Notes: generated from the sequence alone by a model not told the origin. Shown: positions 35,412 through 44,459, numbered from the stretch's first letter. The stretch: DNA of 64,000 nucleotides from Brevibacillus laterosporus LMG 15441 (GCF_000219535.2 NZ_CP007806.1:1300501-1364500), one strand, 5' to 3'. Program-made: numbers and translations.

Positions 35412-36284
35412 ATGGGGAGAACACTAGCTTTTTTAGGACCTTCTGGCACATTTACAGAGGAGGCAGTACGTCATTTGCCTATTCAAGAGGAGCTTACAAC
35501 TCAGCCATATGTAAGCATCCTTGATGTGCTGGAAGCAGTTAATACGAATCAGGCCGATTTTGGTGTGGTACCCATTGAGAATTCAATTGAAGGAACAGTT
35601 AATTTAACGATGGATGGCTTAATACATGGGGAGAAACTGCCTATTTTAGCAGAATTGGCTCTACCAATCACACAGCACCTATTAATGGCAGTTAGGCCAA
35701 AGCCTCTTTTATTCCAGCAGATTACAAAGGTCTTCTCTCATTCGCATGCGATTGCCCAATGTCGCTTGTTCCTACAAAAATACTTGCCACATGTAGAGAT
35801 TGAATATACCAACAGTACGGCGTCAGCAGCTAAACTTGTAAGTGAAGAACCAGATCAACCATGGGCGGCTATTGGAACGAGATTAAATACAGAAATATAC
35901 CCGCTTTTTCTCGCTCAGGAAAGCATCCAGGACTATGCTAACAATTTTACGAGATTTGTGCTGGTGGGAAAAAGTCAGTTAGATTTACCGGTATCTGATA
36001 AGTATAAAACAACCATATTGGTCACATTACCCGAAGATTATTCAGGGGCACTGTATCAGGTATTGGCAGCATTCGCTTGGCGCAAATTGAATTTGTCCCG
36101 CATCGAATCACGACCTACGAAAAAAGGTCTGGGTAGCTATTATTTTGTATTGGATATCGTACAGGGCATGGACACAGTGTTAATGCCAGGCGCTTTTGCG
36201 GAGATAGAGGCATTGGGCTGTCAGGTTCGTTTACTGGGTAGCTATCCAGTGTTCGCCTATAGGGGTATAGGTGAAAAGAATTGA
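35412..36284 (+). CDS. pheA: Prephenate dehydratase
   Basis: Converts prephenate to phenylpyruvate in phenylalanine synthesis. The catalytic domain (residues about 1-180) shows FLGPSGTFTEEAV, PIENSIEGTVNLTMD and NFTRFVLVG (TRF motif). The C-terminal ACT domain carries ESRPTKKGLGSYYFVLDI, the phenylalanine-binding ESRP segment, implying feedback inhibition. At 290 residues it is the monofunctional form without a chorismate mutase domain. It ends the operon; its stop overlaps the -35 box of the ilvE promoter. Confidence 0.97.
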   Translation: MGRTLAFLGPSGTFTEEAVRHLPIQEELTTQPYVSILDVLEAVNTNQADFGVVPIENSIEGTVNLTMDGLIHGEKLPILAELALPITQHLLMAVRPKPLLFQQITKVFSHSHAIAQCRLFLQKYLPHVEIEYTNSTASAAKLVSEEPDQPWAAIGTRLNTEIYPLFLAQESIQDYANNFTRFVLVGKSQLDLPVSDKYKTTILVTLPEDYSGALYQVLAAFAWRKLNLSRIESRPTKKGLGSYYFVLDIVQGMDTVLMPGAFAEIEALGCQVRLLGSYPVFAYRGIGEKN

Positions 36285-36310
36285 CGCTATGTTGTATATA
36301 GATTTATACT
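36281..36310 (+). promoter_or_regulatory. SigA promoter of ilvE
   Basis: TTGACG, 18 bp, TATACT, beginning within the pheA stop codon. It gives ilvE independent transcription. Confidence 0.75.
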
Positions 36311-36343
36311 ATTCAAAAACGTTAGAAAAAAGGGTGAAGTAGC

Positions 36344-37225
36344 ATGACGCAGCAGTTGATCTACTTAAACGGTGAATTTGTAGAAAAAGAAAATGCAAAA
36401 ATTTCTGTCTATGATCATGGCTTCTTGTATGGCGATGGAATTTTTGAAGGAATTCGTGTTTATAATGGTAATATATTCCGCCTGCAAGAGCATATCGAAC
36501 GTTTATATGAATCCGCACTATCCATCATGCTCGTTATTCCAATGAAAATAGAAGAAATGATGGATGCAGTAGTCGAAACCGTTAGAAAAAATGAACTGCG
36601 TGATGCCTATATACGACTTGTAATCTCGCGTGGCGATGGGGATTTAGGTCTTGATCCTCGTAGCTGTAAACGGGCGAATATTGTTATTATTGTTGAACAG
36701 CTTCGACTATTTCCGCAAGAACTATATGAGACAGGATTAAAAATTGTGACAGTTCCAACACGTCGCAACAAACCAGATGCATTGAATCCAAAGATCAAAT
36801 CTCTAAATTATTTAAACAACGTTATGGTGCGTATGGAAGCTAGCATGGCTGGTGTTAGTGAAGCGTTAATGCTAAATAGCGAGGGCTATGTAACTGAAGG
36901 ATCAGGCGATAATATTTTCCTTGTAAAAAAAGGTGTCATTTATACGCCTCCTACATACTTAGGTGCGCTGGATGGCATTACACGTCAAGCAATTATGGAT
37001 ATCGCTAGAGAACTAGGTTATGTGGTTAAAGAGGAACCTTTCACTCGTCATGATGTCTATATTGCTGATGAAGTATTCCTGACCGGGACAGCAGCAGAGG
37101 TAATCTCAGTATCAGAAGTAGATGCACGAGTAATTCGTGACGGAAAACCAGGTCCTGTGACAAAACAATTGCTTGAAGAATTCCGCCGTTATGTCCAAGT
37201 AGATGGTGTAAAAGTATACAAATAA
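36344..37225 (+). CDS. ilvE: Branched-chain amino acid aminotransferase (class IV)
   Basis: This 293-residue fold-type IV PLP enzyme has YDHGFLYGDGIFEGIRVYNG at the N-terminus, the PLP lysine region NPKIKSLNYLNN, and TEGSGDNIFLVKKG and DEVFLTGTAAEVISV at the cofactor phosphate site. It transaminates Leu, Ile and Val. A D-amino-acid aminotransferase was considered, but these motifs and the length are those of the short IlvE group. The start ATG 36344 follows AAAAAAGGGTGAAGTAGC. Confidence 0.93.
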   Translation: MTQQLIYLNGEFVEKENAKISVYDHGFLYGDGIFEGIRVYNGNIFRLQEHIERLYESALSIMLVIPMKIEEMMDAVVETVRKNELRDAYIRLVISRGDGDLGLDPRSCKRANIVIIVEQLRLFPQELYETGLKIVTVPTRRNKPDALNPKIKSLNYLNNVMVRMEASMAGVSEALMLNSEGYVTEGSGDNIFLVKKGVIYTPPTYLGALDGITRQAIMDIARELGYVVKEEPFTRHDVYIADEVFLTGTAAEVISVSEVDARVIRDGKPGPVTKQLLEEFRRYVQVDGVKVYK

Positions 37226-37251
37226 AGGAAATAAATCTAAAAGTAACGGAG

Positions 37252-37287
37252 AACAGAGCCGGTAAATATTTATGGCTCTGTTTTTTT
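37252..37287 (+). terminator. Terminator of ilvE
   Basis: AACAGAGCC pairs with GGCTCTGTT around an AT-rich loop, followed by TTTTTTT. Confidence 0.9.
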
Positions 37288-37366
37288 ATGCGATAAATTG
37301 AACAGGAGCAAAACGCCTAGAGGCGCATAACATGGTAGGGACTCAAGTATGAGAGGAGAGGCAGTA

Positions 37367-38707
37367 GTGAAAATCCATATCGTACAAAAAGGGGACACCA
37401 TGTGGAAGATTGCTAAGAAATATGGTGTCGACTTTCAAGAACTATTGAATCTAAACAAATCAACAATAAAAAATCCGGATAAAATTATGCCTGGAATGAG
37501 AGTAAAAATACCAACAGGTAAACCTAGAAGACCGGGAATGGAACACCGACCGCACATGGAAAGACCGATGAAAGAAAGACCTGTGCCTCAGATGCCGAGC
37601 AAGGAGATGCCAATACCTCCAGCATATGAATCACCGGAGATGATGGAGTCACCGGAAATGATGCCGCCACCTGTTGCGCCTGTACCGCCTGTACCATCTC
37701 CACCACCAGTCATGCCAGCACCGCCTAAGGAAATGCCAAAAAGGGAGATTCCACCTTTGAAAGAAATGCCCAAACGACGTGTTCCAATCCCAATACCTAT
37801 ACCAGTACCTGTACCAAGACCAGCACCAAGACCGGTACCGCAACCGCAACCTAAACCATTGCCGCCCAAGAAAGAAATGCCTATACCAGCACCAAGACCA
37901 GTACCACAACCTAAACCACTGCCACCCAAGAAAGAAATGCCCAAACCGGTGCCATGTCCACCATGCCCAACATGTCCACCATGTCCACCAAGTCGAACAT
38001 GTCCGCCATGTCCGCCATGTCCAACATGTTCGCCATGTCCGCCATGTCCACCATGTCCACCAATGCGGCCACAGCCACCAATGATAAGACCGTTTCCAGT
38101 ACCCATGCCATATCCACTTATGTGTCCGCCGCCACCATGTCCACCATGTCCACCGCCGATATGTCCACCGCCAATAGTCATTCCAATGTATCCGCCAGCC
38201 GTAGCACCTCGCCCGCCTGATTGTAAACCAGAATGTTCGGAGTATTCATCTACTACTTCTAGTTCATGTACTCCAGATCACACAACATGTATGAGTCCTT
38301 CTAGCACAAGCAGTTGCATGGAGCAGAGTCCACAGCCACATCATCGACCTAGAGAAGTAGATAGTTCATGTCAGGAAAGTAGTATTTCCAATACTCATAA
38401 ATGGGTGGAGGATGATTGTACTCCAGAACATAAAACCGCTTATCCTTACTCAGAGTCAGGGTTCCATCAACCGATCAATCCTTATCCACCTGTTTGCCCG
38501 GCACCTTCAATGCCACAGCCCTATCCGCATATGAAGCAGTATCCGCAGTCCAAACATTGCCCGCATGTCCAACCCTACCCACATTCATCTTCAGATATGT
38601 ATGGACATCACGTACAACACATGCCTACCAATCCTAATGTACCTCGTCCAGAGATGTGGCCAAAATGGGATAAAGGTCATGAAGAATCCTCGTTTACACC
38701 TTTCTGA
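37367..38707 (+). CDS. safA: SafA-like spore coat protein: LysM plus Pro/Cys-rich region
   Basis: The N-terminal LysM domain (residues 1-50, KIHIVQKGDTMWKIAKKYGV and MPGMRVKIP) closely matches SafA, which sits at the cortex-coat interface and recruits inner coat proteins. After it come Met/Pro/Lys-rich repeats, a proline-rich stretch with PKPLPPKKEMPIPAP-type units, then about 16 Cys in C-P-P-C and C-P-T-C repeats (around 37950-38050), a Ser/Thr/Cys-rich zone and a His/Pro-rich tail. GTG 37367, six bases after GAGAGGAGAG, gives the conserved N-terminus; ATG 37349 lies before that site. It is followed by a CotS-type kinase gene after 15 bases. Confidence 0.85.
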   Translation: MKIHIVQKGDTMWKIAKKYGVDFQELLNLNKSTIKNPDKIMPGMRVKIPTGKPRRPGMEHRPHMERPMKERPVPQMPSKEMPIPPAYESPEMMESPEMMPPPVAPVPPVPSPPPVMPAPPKEMPKREIPPLKEMPKRRVPIPIPIPVPVPRPAPRPVPQPQPKPLPPKKEMPIPAPRPVPQPKPLPPKKEMPKPVPCPPCPTCPPCPPSRTCPPCPPCPTCSPCPPCPPCPPMRPQPPMIRPFPVPMPYPLMCPPPPCPPCPPPICPPPIVIPMYPPAVAPRPPDCKPECSEYSSTTSSSCTPDHTTCMSPSSTSSCMEQSPQPHHRPREVDSSCQESSISNTHKWVEDDCTPEHKTAYPYSESGFHQPINPYPPVCPAPSMPQPYPHMKQYPQSKHCPHVQPYPHSSSDMYGHHVQHMPTNPNVPRPEMWPKWDKGHEESSFTPF

Positions 38708-38722
38708 AGGTAAACAGTCTAA

Positions 38723-39715
38723 ATGGATGCCAACTTTATAAAAGCGTTAGAAAAAGCGTTTAGCTGTAAGATAGTAGGGATGAAACCCCAACGAAGCGTT
38801 TTTTCTGTTCGCACCGATCGAGGGGCATGGATTGTCAAAGGGTATGCGGAAGAAGAGAAGGCCTTATGGGTTACGCATTTAGCTGACGTACTACGAGAAC
38901 AAGGTTTTTATCATACCGTGAAATACGTAGCGAACTCCTATGGTCATAAAGTGCAACCGATTGGAGACCGATTCTACACTGTCATGAAAGAAATAAATGG
39001 TAGAGATGCTACTTATACAAATGTAGGGGACATTAAAAAATCAGTGACTGCATTGGCTAGATTTCACCTAGCTGCAGAGGGTTTTCCCACTTACCCTTTT
39101 TTGTCAGAAATGGAATTCAGCAAACCGCCTATTTTAGAAAAATGGGAGAGGAGACTGGAACAATTTCAGCGAATCTCCAAAAGAATTGCTACGCGCGGTC
39201 CGCAAAATCGATTTGAGTTAATGATTCAAGGCATGGCGAAAGAGATTAAAAGAGATGGGCAGGAAGTCTTACAGGTTGTTAATCAAATGCCAATTAATCA
39301 GCAAATGGAGCAGGCTCATTATTACGGCACCTTAGCTCATCGAGATGTAGCTAGTCACAATTTTTTAATTAAGGAATCGGGTAGTTGTTATTTAATTGAT
39401 TTAGATACTGTAGCTCCTGATATGCAAATTGTAGATCTGGTTCAGATAGCAAGTCGTATGCTATTTTTGCATAATTACGATAAGCGTATTTATCATCAGG
39501 CAATCGAATCTTATCACAAGATTAAGCATTTATCTGATGATGAAATTCAAATGATTTATCATTTACTCCGTTACCCAGATAATCCCTTACGTGAAATTAC
39601 AGGTATCTATAATAAGCTACCAGGCTACCGAATAAAAAGTGTCACACATTTATTGCAACTGGAACGCAAATTAAAACGTGAACGTAGAAGGTTCTTTAAA
39701 GAAGGCTATTATTAA
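38723..39715 (+). CDS. CotS/YutH-family spore coat kinase-like protein, catalytic residues intact
   Basis: This 330-residue protein of the same fold as the two genes at 2060 and 3040 keeps the key motifs: AHRDVASHNFL (HxDxxxxN catalytic loop) and YLIDLDTV (metal-binding Asp). A nucleotide-binding lysine is plausible in AWIVKGY. A true phosphotransferase activity on coat material is possible; this is inference. It is 15 bases after safA and co-transcribed. It starts with ATG 38723; the ribosome-binding site is weak (CTGAAGGTAA). A terminator follows directly. Confidence 0.85.
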   Translation: MDANFIKALEKAFSCKIVGMKPQRSVFSVRTDRGAWIVKGYAEEEKALWVTHLADVLREQGFYHTVKYVANSYGHKVQPIGDRFYTVMKEINGRDATYTNVGDIKKSVTALARFHLAAEGFPTYPFLSEMEFSKPPILEKWERRLEQFQRISKRIATRGPQNRFELMIQGMAKEIKRDGQEVLQVVNQMPINQQMEQAHYYGTLAHRDVASHNFLIKESGSCYLIDLDTVAPDMQIVDLVQIASRMLFLHNYDKRIYHQAIESYHKIKHLSDDEIQMIYHLLRYPDNPLREITGIYNKLPGYRIKSVTHLLQLERKLKRERRRFFKEGYY

Positions 39716-39720
39716 TAAAG

Positions 39721-39746
39721 GAGCGACAACAGGTCGCTCTTTTTTG
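39721..39746 (+). terminator. Terminator of safA-cotS-like operon
   Basis: GAGCGAC pairs with GTCGCTC around AACAG, then TTTTTT. Confidence 0.92.
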
Positions 39747-39801
39747 TTCAAAAAAACCCATCGCTACATTTATGAAAACAAGCTCTATATGTGTGCAGAC
39801 A

Positions 39802-39840
39802 GCTTTCACAGGAAGAAAATCGTGTAGTTTTCATGAAAGC
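39802..39840. other. Inverted repeat upstream of the GDPD gene promoter
   Basis: GCTTTCA/TGAAAGC and inner GAAAA/TTTTC form an imperfect palindrome 22 bases before the -35 box at 39862. It may be an operator; function unknown. Confidence 0.35.
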
Positions 39841-39861
39841 AGTTGTGATTTCTAGTAAAAC

Positions 39862-39891
39862 TTTACTTAGAAATAAATGTTATCCTATAAT
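39862..39891 (+). promoter_or_regulatory. Candidate SigA promoter of the GDPD gene
   Basis: TTTACT, 18 bp, TATAAT. Confidence 0.65.
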
Positions 39892-39976
39892 TATAAACAT
39901 GATTTCATAACGAATCGACTAATCAACAGGGTTTATCATAAAAGATAAAGATGGTGAGTTATAAGGAGAAAACGGG

Positions 39977-41791
39977 ATGAATTTATTCAAATATGTGTGG
40001 AAAACGTTAAAGTATTCTTTCTGGAATATCTTATTATTTGAGATTATGTATCGTCTATTTACGATCATAATTGTGATTCCATTCTTATCAGTAGTGTTGA
40101 AAAACTTAATCCAACAGAGTGGCTATACCTATGCAGCAAATAAGGATCTCTTATACTTTTTTCTCACGGAGTATGGAATTCTAGCCAGTGTGTTGCTGAT
40201 GATATTTTCTGTTCTGATTATATTTTATGAGTTTGCCGTGTTAATCCTATTGATCTATTACGCAGGTAAGGAACAGAAAGTGCATTTACGCTTTGTGCTA
40301 CGTAAAGCGTTATCACCATTACAGGCCCTGTTTACTTTTTCGTTGCCCGTTTTTGCCCTCTATCTATTGTTACTGCGACCTCTGATGAAGCTGGGGGTCA
40401 GTAGCACCTTACTTCCGACATTAGCTATCCCTAATTTTATTACAGGCGAATTATTTAAAATGGAATATGGCGTTTATTTGTACATCGGTGTACTTTTCGT
40501 AGTATTTTGTATTAACATTCGTTGGATGTTTGCTTTACCAATTATAGTTCTTGAGGAGAAAAGCTTTTGGAGAGCGGCTAAAAAAAGTGGGGAAATTGTA
40601 AAAAAAAATCTAGGGCGTATTGTGGTTGTAGCTCTTTTTACCATTGCAGGGCTGTTCTTATTGTTTTTATCTGTAGATGGGGTTTCTGAACTATTGTACC
40701 GACTTTCTACATCAACAGGCAACGGCTATCTGGCTGCTTTAGGGGCGATAGTATATACGCATCTTATTTATATTTTTGCCATCTTTTTAACACCATTAAT
40801 GCTGTCTATTATGACTTGGTTTTATATTCGTAAAGCTGGTGAGGAAGAGATCCACGTAATGGATGATCCTCATGTCTGTCCAGATAAACATCCTACATTT
40901 GTAAAAAGACATAAGTACAAATTACTTATTAGCTACATGGCTATCATTAGTGTGATTATTATAGCTGTTGTTAACTTTTTGTATGTGTTTCCAGCTTTCG
41001 AACATAAACCAATAACGATGGCACATCGGGGAGCAACGGAAAAAGGGGTAGAAAATACTCTGGAAGCCATACAAGGAGCTATTGATGCACATGCTGACTA
41101 TGCTGAGATTGATATTCTACAGACGAAAGACAAGCAGCTTGTCGTTATACATGATATTAATTTAGCTCGGCTTGCAGGTGTAGATAAACATGTTTATGAC
41201 ATGACGTTAGCGGAGTTAAGAGAGGTCACACTGCGTCAAGGAAGAGATACTGGAAAGATTAGTACATTAGATGAAGTCATCAAATATGCGAAAAACAAAA
41301 TCAAATTAAATATTGAGGTAAAACTACATGGACACGAGCAGGAACAGGAGGTTATCACGGACCTGCTGCGTATCATAAAAGAAAATAGCTTTGAAACGGA
41401 ATGCGTTATCCAGTCCTTGCATGATACAGTAGTGTACAACGTCAAGAAAGCAAATCCAAATTTACAGGTAGGGTTTGTATTATTTGCTAATCGAACAGGC
41501 TTAAAAGACTTGCCAGGTGATTTTTTCGTAATGGAGGAATACATGCTGAACAAGTCTGTATTGAAGGAAGCAAAATCGTTAAATAAAGCTGTTTATGTCT
41601 GGACTGCCAATAGCTATGATGCCATTTATACCTTCTTAAAAATGGGGGTAGATGGGGTAATTACAGATTATCCCGAATATGTTCATGAAGCAATTTGGCA
41701 GATTACTCAGGAGCATAAACAATACGGGCCATTCCGAGTGGCAACTGAGGCGATGGAGTCTATGTTTGATAAAATTATTCGTATAGAGTAG
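39977..41791 (+). CDS. Membrane-anchored glycerophosphodiester phosphodiesterase
   Basis: The 604-residue protein has an N-terminal polytopic membrane domain (about residues 1-335, seven or so helices, YtpA/GdpP-unrelated glycerophosphoryl diester phosphodiesterase membrane region) and a C-terminal GDPD TIM barrel. Catalytic motifs are MAHRGATEKGVENT (His350), AEIDILQTKDKQLVVIHD and IKLNIEVKLHGHE, plus NKAVYVWTANSYDA near the end. It hydrolyses glycerophosphodiesters to glycerol-3-phosphate and alcohol, outside or at the membrane, serving lipid, teichoic-acid or phosphate recycling. The start ATG 39977 follows TAAGGAGAAAACGGG. It converges with the nucleotidase gene. Confidence 0.92.
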   Translation: MNLFKYVWKTLKYSFWNILLFEIMYRLFTIIIVIPFLSVVLKNLIQQSGYTYAANKDLLYFFLTEYGILASVLLMIFSVLIIFYEFAVLILLIYYAGKEQKVHLRFVLRKALSPLQALFTFSLPVFALYLLLLRPLMKLGVSSTLLPTLAIPNFITGELFKMEYGVYLYIGVLFVVFCINIRWMFALPIIVLEEKSFWRAAKKSGEIVKKNLGRIVVVALFTIAGLFLLFLSVDGVSELLYRLSTSTGNGYLAALGAIVYTHLIYIFAIFLTPLMLSIMTWFYIRKAGEEEIHVMDDPHVCPDKHPTFVKRHKYKLLISYMAIISVIIIAVVNFLYVFPAFEHKPITMAHRGATEKGVENTLEAIQGAIDAHADYAEIDILQTKDKQLVVIHDINLARLAGVDKHVYDMTLAELREVTLRQGRDTGKISTLDEVIKYAKNKIKLNIEVKLHGHEQEQEVITDLLRIIKENSFETECVIQSLHDTVVYNVKKANPNLQVGFVLFANRTGLKDLPGDFFVMEEYMLNKSVLKEAKSLNKAVYVWTANSYDAIYTFLKMGVDGVITDYPEYVHEAIWQITQEHKQYGPFRVATEAMESMFDKIIRIE

Positions 41792-41810
41792 GGGACGGTT
41801 TTGGTTTAGT

Positions 41811-41846
41811 AAAAAAAGAGAAAGGAATTTCCTTTCTCTTTTTTTC
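41811..41846. terminator. Bidirectional terminator between GDPD gene and nucleotidase gene
   Basis: AAAAAAAGAGAAAGGAA and TTCCTTTCTCTTTTTTT form a near-perfect palindrome with A and T runs on both sides. Confidence 0.92.
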
Positions 41847-41857
41847 ATTGCATGGAA

Positions 41858-44353
41858 TTATTTAATTGTTACTCCGAATGTTTCCTCCAAAAGACCAACC
41901 GGTAGGAATAGACGGTTTTTCACAATGTCGGAATTTGTTTCTAAGGTTTTACCATTAGCGATTACTTCAGAAGCCCCAAGGACATAAACAAGTTTTGCAT
42001 CTCCTTTAGTCAAAGTAACGCTTCTTGTTTTATTGTCGTAGGCTACTTGAATACCTAAGCCCTCAGCCGTTGTACGAACAGCAACTAGTTTATTCAAGTC
42101 TTTCTTAGGTTCCTCTTTTTTCACGTCTTCTTTAGAAGCGTCGTCTTTCTTAGGTTCCTCTTTTTTCACGTCTTCTTTAGAAGCGTCGTCTTTCTTAGGT
42201 TCCTCTTTTTTCACGTCTTCTTTAGAAGCGTCGTCTTTCTTAGGTTCCTCTTTTTTCACGTCTTCTTTAGAAGCGTCGTCTTTCTTAGGTTCTTCTTTTT
42301 TCACGTCTTCTTTAGAAGCGTCGTCTTTCTTAGGTTCTTCTTTTTTCACGTCTTCTTTAGAAGCGTCAGCAGATTCAGCTACTTTTTGAGTTGTAGTAGA
42401 AAGGTCAATGCTATATTTAGCAAAACCGTTTTCTCCCTCACCAATATACTTGATGTATCCGAGCTTTTCAGCAACCTCTTTTGCTTTAGGAGAAGAGGTT
42501 AGTGTTACTTTCATGTCACCTTTGATTGGTGCAAAACCCCAGTTTCCATCAGCGGTTGGATTGAAGGATTTTTGCTCTTTAATGTAGTTAATTAACACTT
42601 CGCGGTTTTCGTCTGGAGAATCGATGATGACATTAGAACCATCAATACCAGGGAAGTTACCGCCACCGAAAGCACGATAGTTATTTGTTACCACGATGAA
42701 TTTTTGCTTAGGATCGACAGGTTTACCGTTATATTGCAGGTTAATTACACGATTTGCTTTTTCATTAACCAAAGTACCCTTGATATCATAACGAGAAGGC
42801 TGAGTCAGATCGAATTGATACTCTACACCATCCAATGTATCAAAGTTATAAGTTGGGAAGGCATCATTAACTAATGCTTGCTCTTCTTTTTTGGTTGGAT
42901 CGATTTGGTTAAACTGTCCAGCGGAACGCTCTAACCATTCTTTTACTTGGCTACCGTCGATTAATACAGCTTTAATTGTATTTGGGTAGATATATAGATC
43001 TGAAACGTTTTTAACAGCAATTGTTCCAGCCTTAATGTCTGTATAGTATTCAGCACCGTTACGTCCACCTGCTTTAAATGGTGCGGCTGCAGACAAGATT
43101 GGAGTACCTTCATATTCTGTTCCTTGTGTTGCTTTTTCTGCCCACCATCTTTGTGCGTTTGAAACGATTTGAACAGATGGATCGTCATTAACTAATGCAA
43201 AGAAACTGTTGATTGGGGCTTTTGTTTCGCCAACTGGTCCACGAACATAGCCTAAAGTGTTTTCATGGTCTTCTTTTACAGCATTAAGAATATCCTTATC
43301 AGCTTCTACAAGAGCTTTTTTGGTAGCAGCATCATAAACTGGACGAGCTTCCGTTGTGGAATCAACCACTTGCCATTTTCCATCTACTTGTTTAAGAGTT
43401 AGGTCGATAACACCTAGATGATCGCCCCAGAAGCCTGGCATAACAGATGGAATACCATTGATCGTACCTTTTGCTGTGTCAACGCCTTCAATTCCATCAA
43501 AATCTTTGCTTGGGAATAGCTTGTGCGCATGACCAAACAGGATAGCATCAATGCCTTCTACTTTACTTAGATAGTAAACGGCATTTTCGTCATTTCCTTT
43601 TGCTGGAGCTTTTTCAAATCCAGAATGAGGAATTGCTACGATGATGTCTGCCCCTTCTTTTTTCATTTGAGGAACGAATTTATTCGCCGTTTCAATGATA
43701 TCCTTAGAGATTACTTTCCCTTCTAAGTGACCTTTGTCCCAAGCAGTTACTTGTGGAGGAGCAAATCCGATTGCACCGATTTTAATTGTTACTTCTTTTC
43801 CGGTTTCATCTTTTACTTTCTTTTCAAAGATGTGGTAAGGTGTGAAGTAGTTTTTATCGTTGTCAGGATTGTTATCCTTGTCGTCGATATAGATGTTAGC
43901 GTTTACGTATGGAAATTTTGCACCTTTAAGAGAAGCTTGAAGATAATCAAGGCCAAAGTTGAATTCATGGTTACCGATGTTGCCTACTTCATAGTCAAGT
44001 AGATTCATCGCTTTGTAAATTGGATGAACATCTCCATCTTTCAATCCTTTTTCATGAATGAAATCACCAAGCGGATTTCCTTGAATCAAGTCACCATTGT
44101 CAAACAAAACGCTGTTTGTAACCTCTGCACGTGCTTTCTTGATCAAGGTAGCTGTTTTAGCTAGACCAAATTGGTCAGTCGGAGCATCCTTATAGTAGTC
44201 ATAGTTCACTACGTTTGTATGGATATCAGTTGTTTCCATTAAACGTAATTTAATAATGCTTTCTCCCTCTGCACCTACATGAGCTGTAGGAAGAGCAAAC
44301 ATACTTAGCACCATGGAGGTAGCTAGCACACTGTGTAGATGTGTCTTCTTCAA
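41858..44353 (-). CDS. Secreted 2',3'-cyclic-nucleotide phosphodiesterase/3'-nucleotidase with stalk domain
   Basis: This 831-residue protein has a signal peptide (MKKTHLHSVLATSMVLSMFA, cleavage near HVGA). A calcineurin-like metallophosphatase domain shows METTDIHTNV, NIGNHEFNFGLDY and FGHAHKLF, followed by a 5'-nucleotidase C-terminal domain (VVTNNYRAFGGGNFPG). Then come six 15-residue Lys/Glu/Asp repeats and a copper-amine-oxidase-N-like stalk domain (about 75 residues; RLFLPVGLLEETFGV). It releases phosphate and nucleosides from extracellular nucleotides, like CpdB/YfkN. It starts with TTG 44353 behind AAGGGGGC on the - strand. Confidence 0.9.
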   Translation of the reverse strand: MKKTHLHSVLATSMVLSMFALPTAHVGAEGESIIKLRLMETTDIHTNVVNYDYYKDAPTDQFGLAKTATLIKKARAEVTNSVLFDNGDLIQGNPLGDFIHEKGLKDGDVHPIYKAMNLLDYEVGNIGNHEFNFGLDYLQASLKGAKFPYVNANIYIDDKDNNPDNDKNYFTPYHIFEKKVKDETGKEVTIKIGAIGFAPPQVTAWDKGHLEGKVISKDIIETANKFVPQMKKEGADIIVAIPHSGFEKAPAKGNDENAVYYLSKVEGIDAILFGHAHKLFPSKDFDGIEGVDTAKGTINGIPSVMPGFWGDHLGVIDLTLKQVDGKWQVVDSTTEARPVYDAATKKALVEADKDILNAVKEDHENTLGYVRGPVGETKAPINSFFALVNDDPSVQIVSNAQRWWAEKATQGTEYEGTPILSAAAPFKAGGRNGAEYYTDIKAGTIAVKNVSDLYIYPNTIKAVLIDGSQVKEWLERSAGQFNQIDPTKKEEQALVNDAFPTYNFDTLDGVEYQFDLTQPSRYDIKGTLVNEKANRVINLQYNGKPVDPKQKFIVVTNNYRAFGGGNFPGIDGSNVIIDSPDENREVLINYIKEQKSFNPTADGNWGFAPIKGDMKVTLTSSPKAKEVAEKLGYIKYIGEGENGFAKYSIDLSTTTQKVAESADASKEDVKKEEPKKDDASKEDVKKEEPKKDDASKEDVKKEEPKKDDASKEDVKKEEPKKDDASKEDVKKEEPKKDDASKEDVKKEEPKKDLNKLVAVRTTAEGLGIQVAYDNKTRSVTLTKGDAKLVYVLGASEVIANGKTLETNSDIVKNRLFLPVGLLEETFGVTIK
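42100..42368 (-). repeat. 45-bp tandem coding repeat, six units
   Basis: Each unit encodes SKEDVKKEEPKKDDA (the last is truncated before the stalk domain). Units are almost identical at DNA level, varying only at a GGTTCC/GGTTCT position, so the array expanded recently. It links the enzyme to the C-terminal stalk domain. Confidence 0.92.
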
Positions 44354-44404
44354 GTGAAAAGCCCCCTTAAAATATTATAAAATGATGAGAATTGGACAAG
44401 TTCG

Positions 44405-44434
44405 ATCATATCACAAGTTTTTCATTTTCGACAG
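44405..44434 (-). promoter_or_regulatory. Candidate promoter of the nucleotidase gene
   Basis: On the - strand: CTGTCG, 18 bp, TATGAT, with TG one base before the -10 box (extended -10). Confidence 0.45.
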
Positions 44435-44459
44435 ATAAATCAGGAGGAGCAACACAAAA

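Noticed and set aside
37588-38181. 197-codon Gly/His-rich ORF and a Met-rich ORF opposite or within safA
   Set aside because: They are frame shadows of the CPP/PKP repeats. The + strand safA frame has a LysM domain and a ribosome-binding site.
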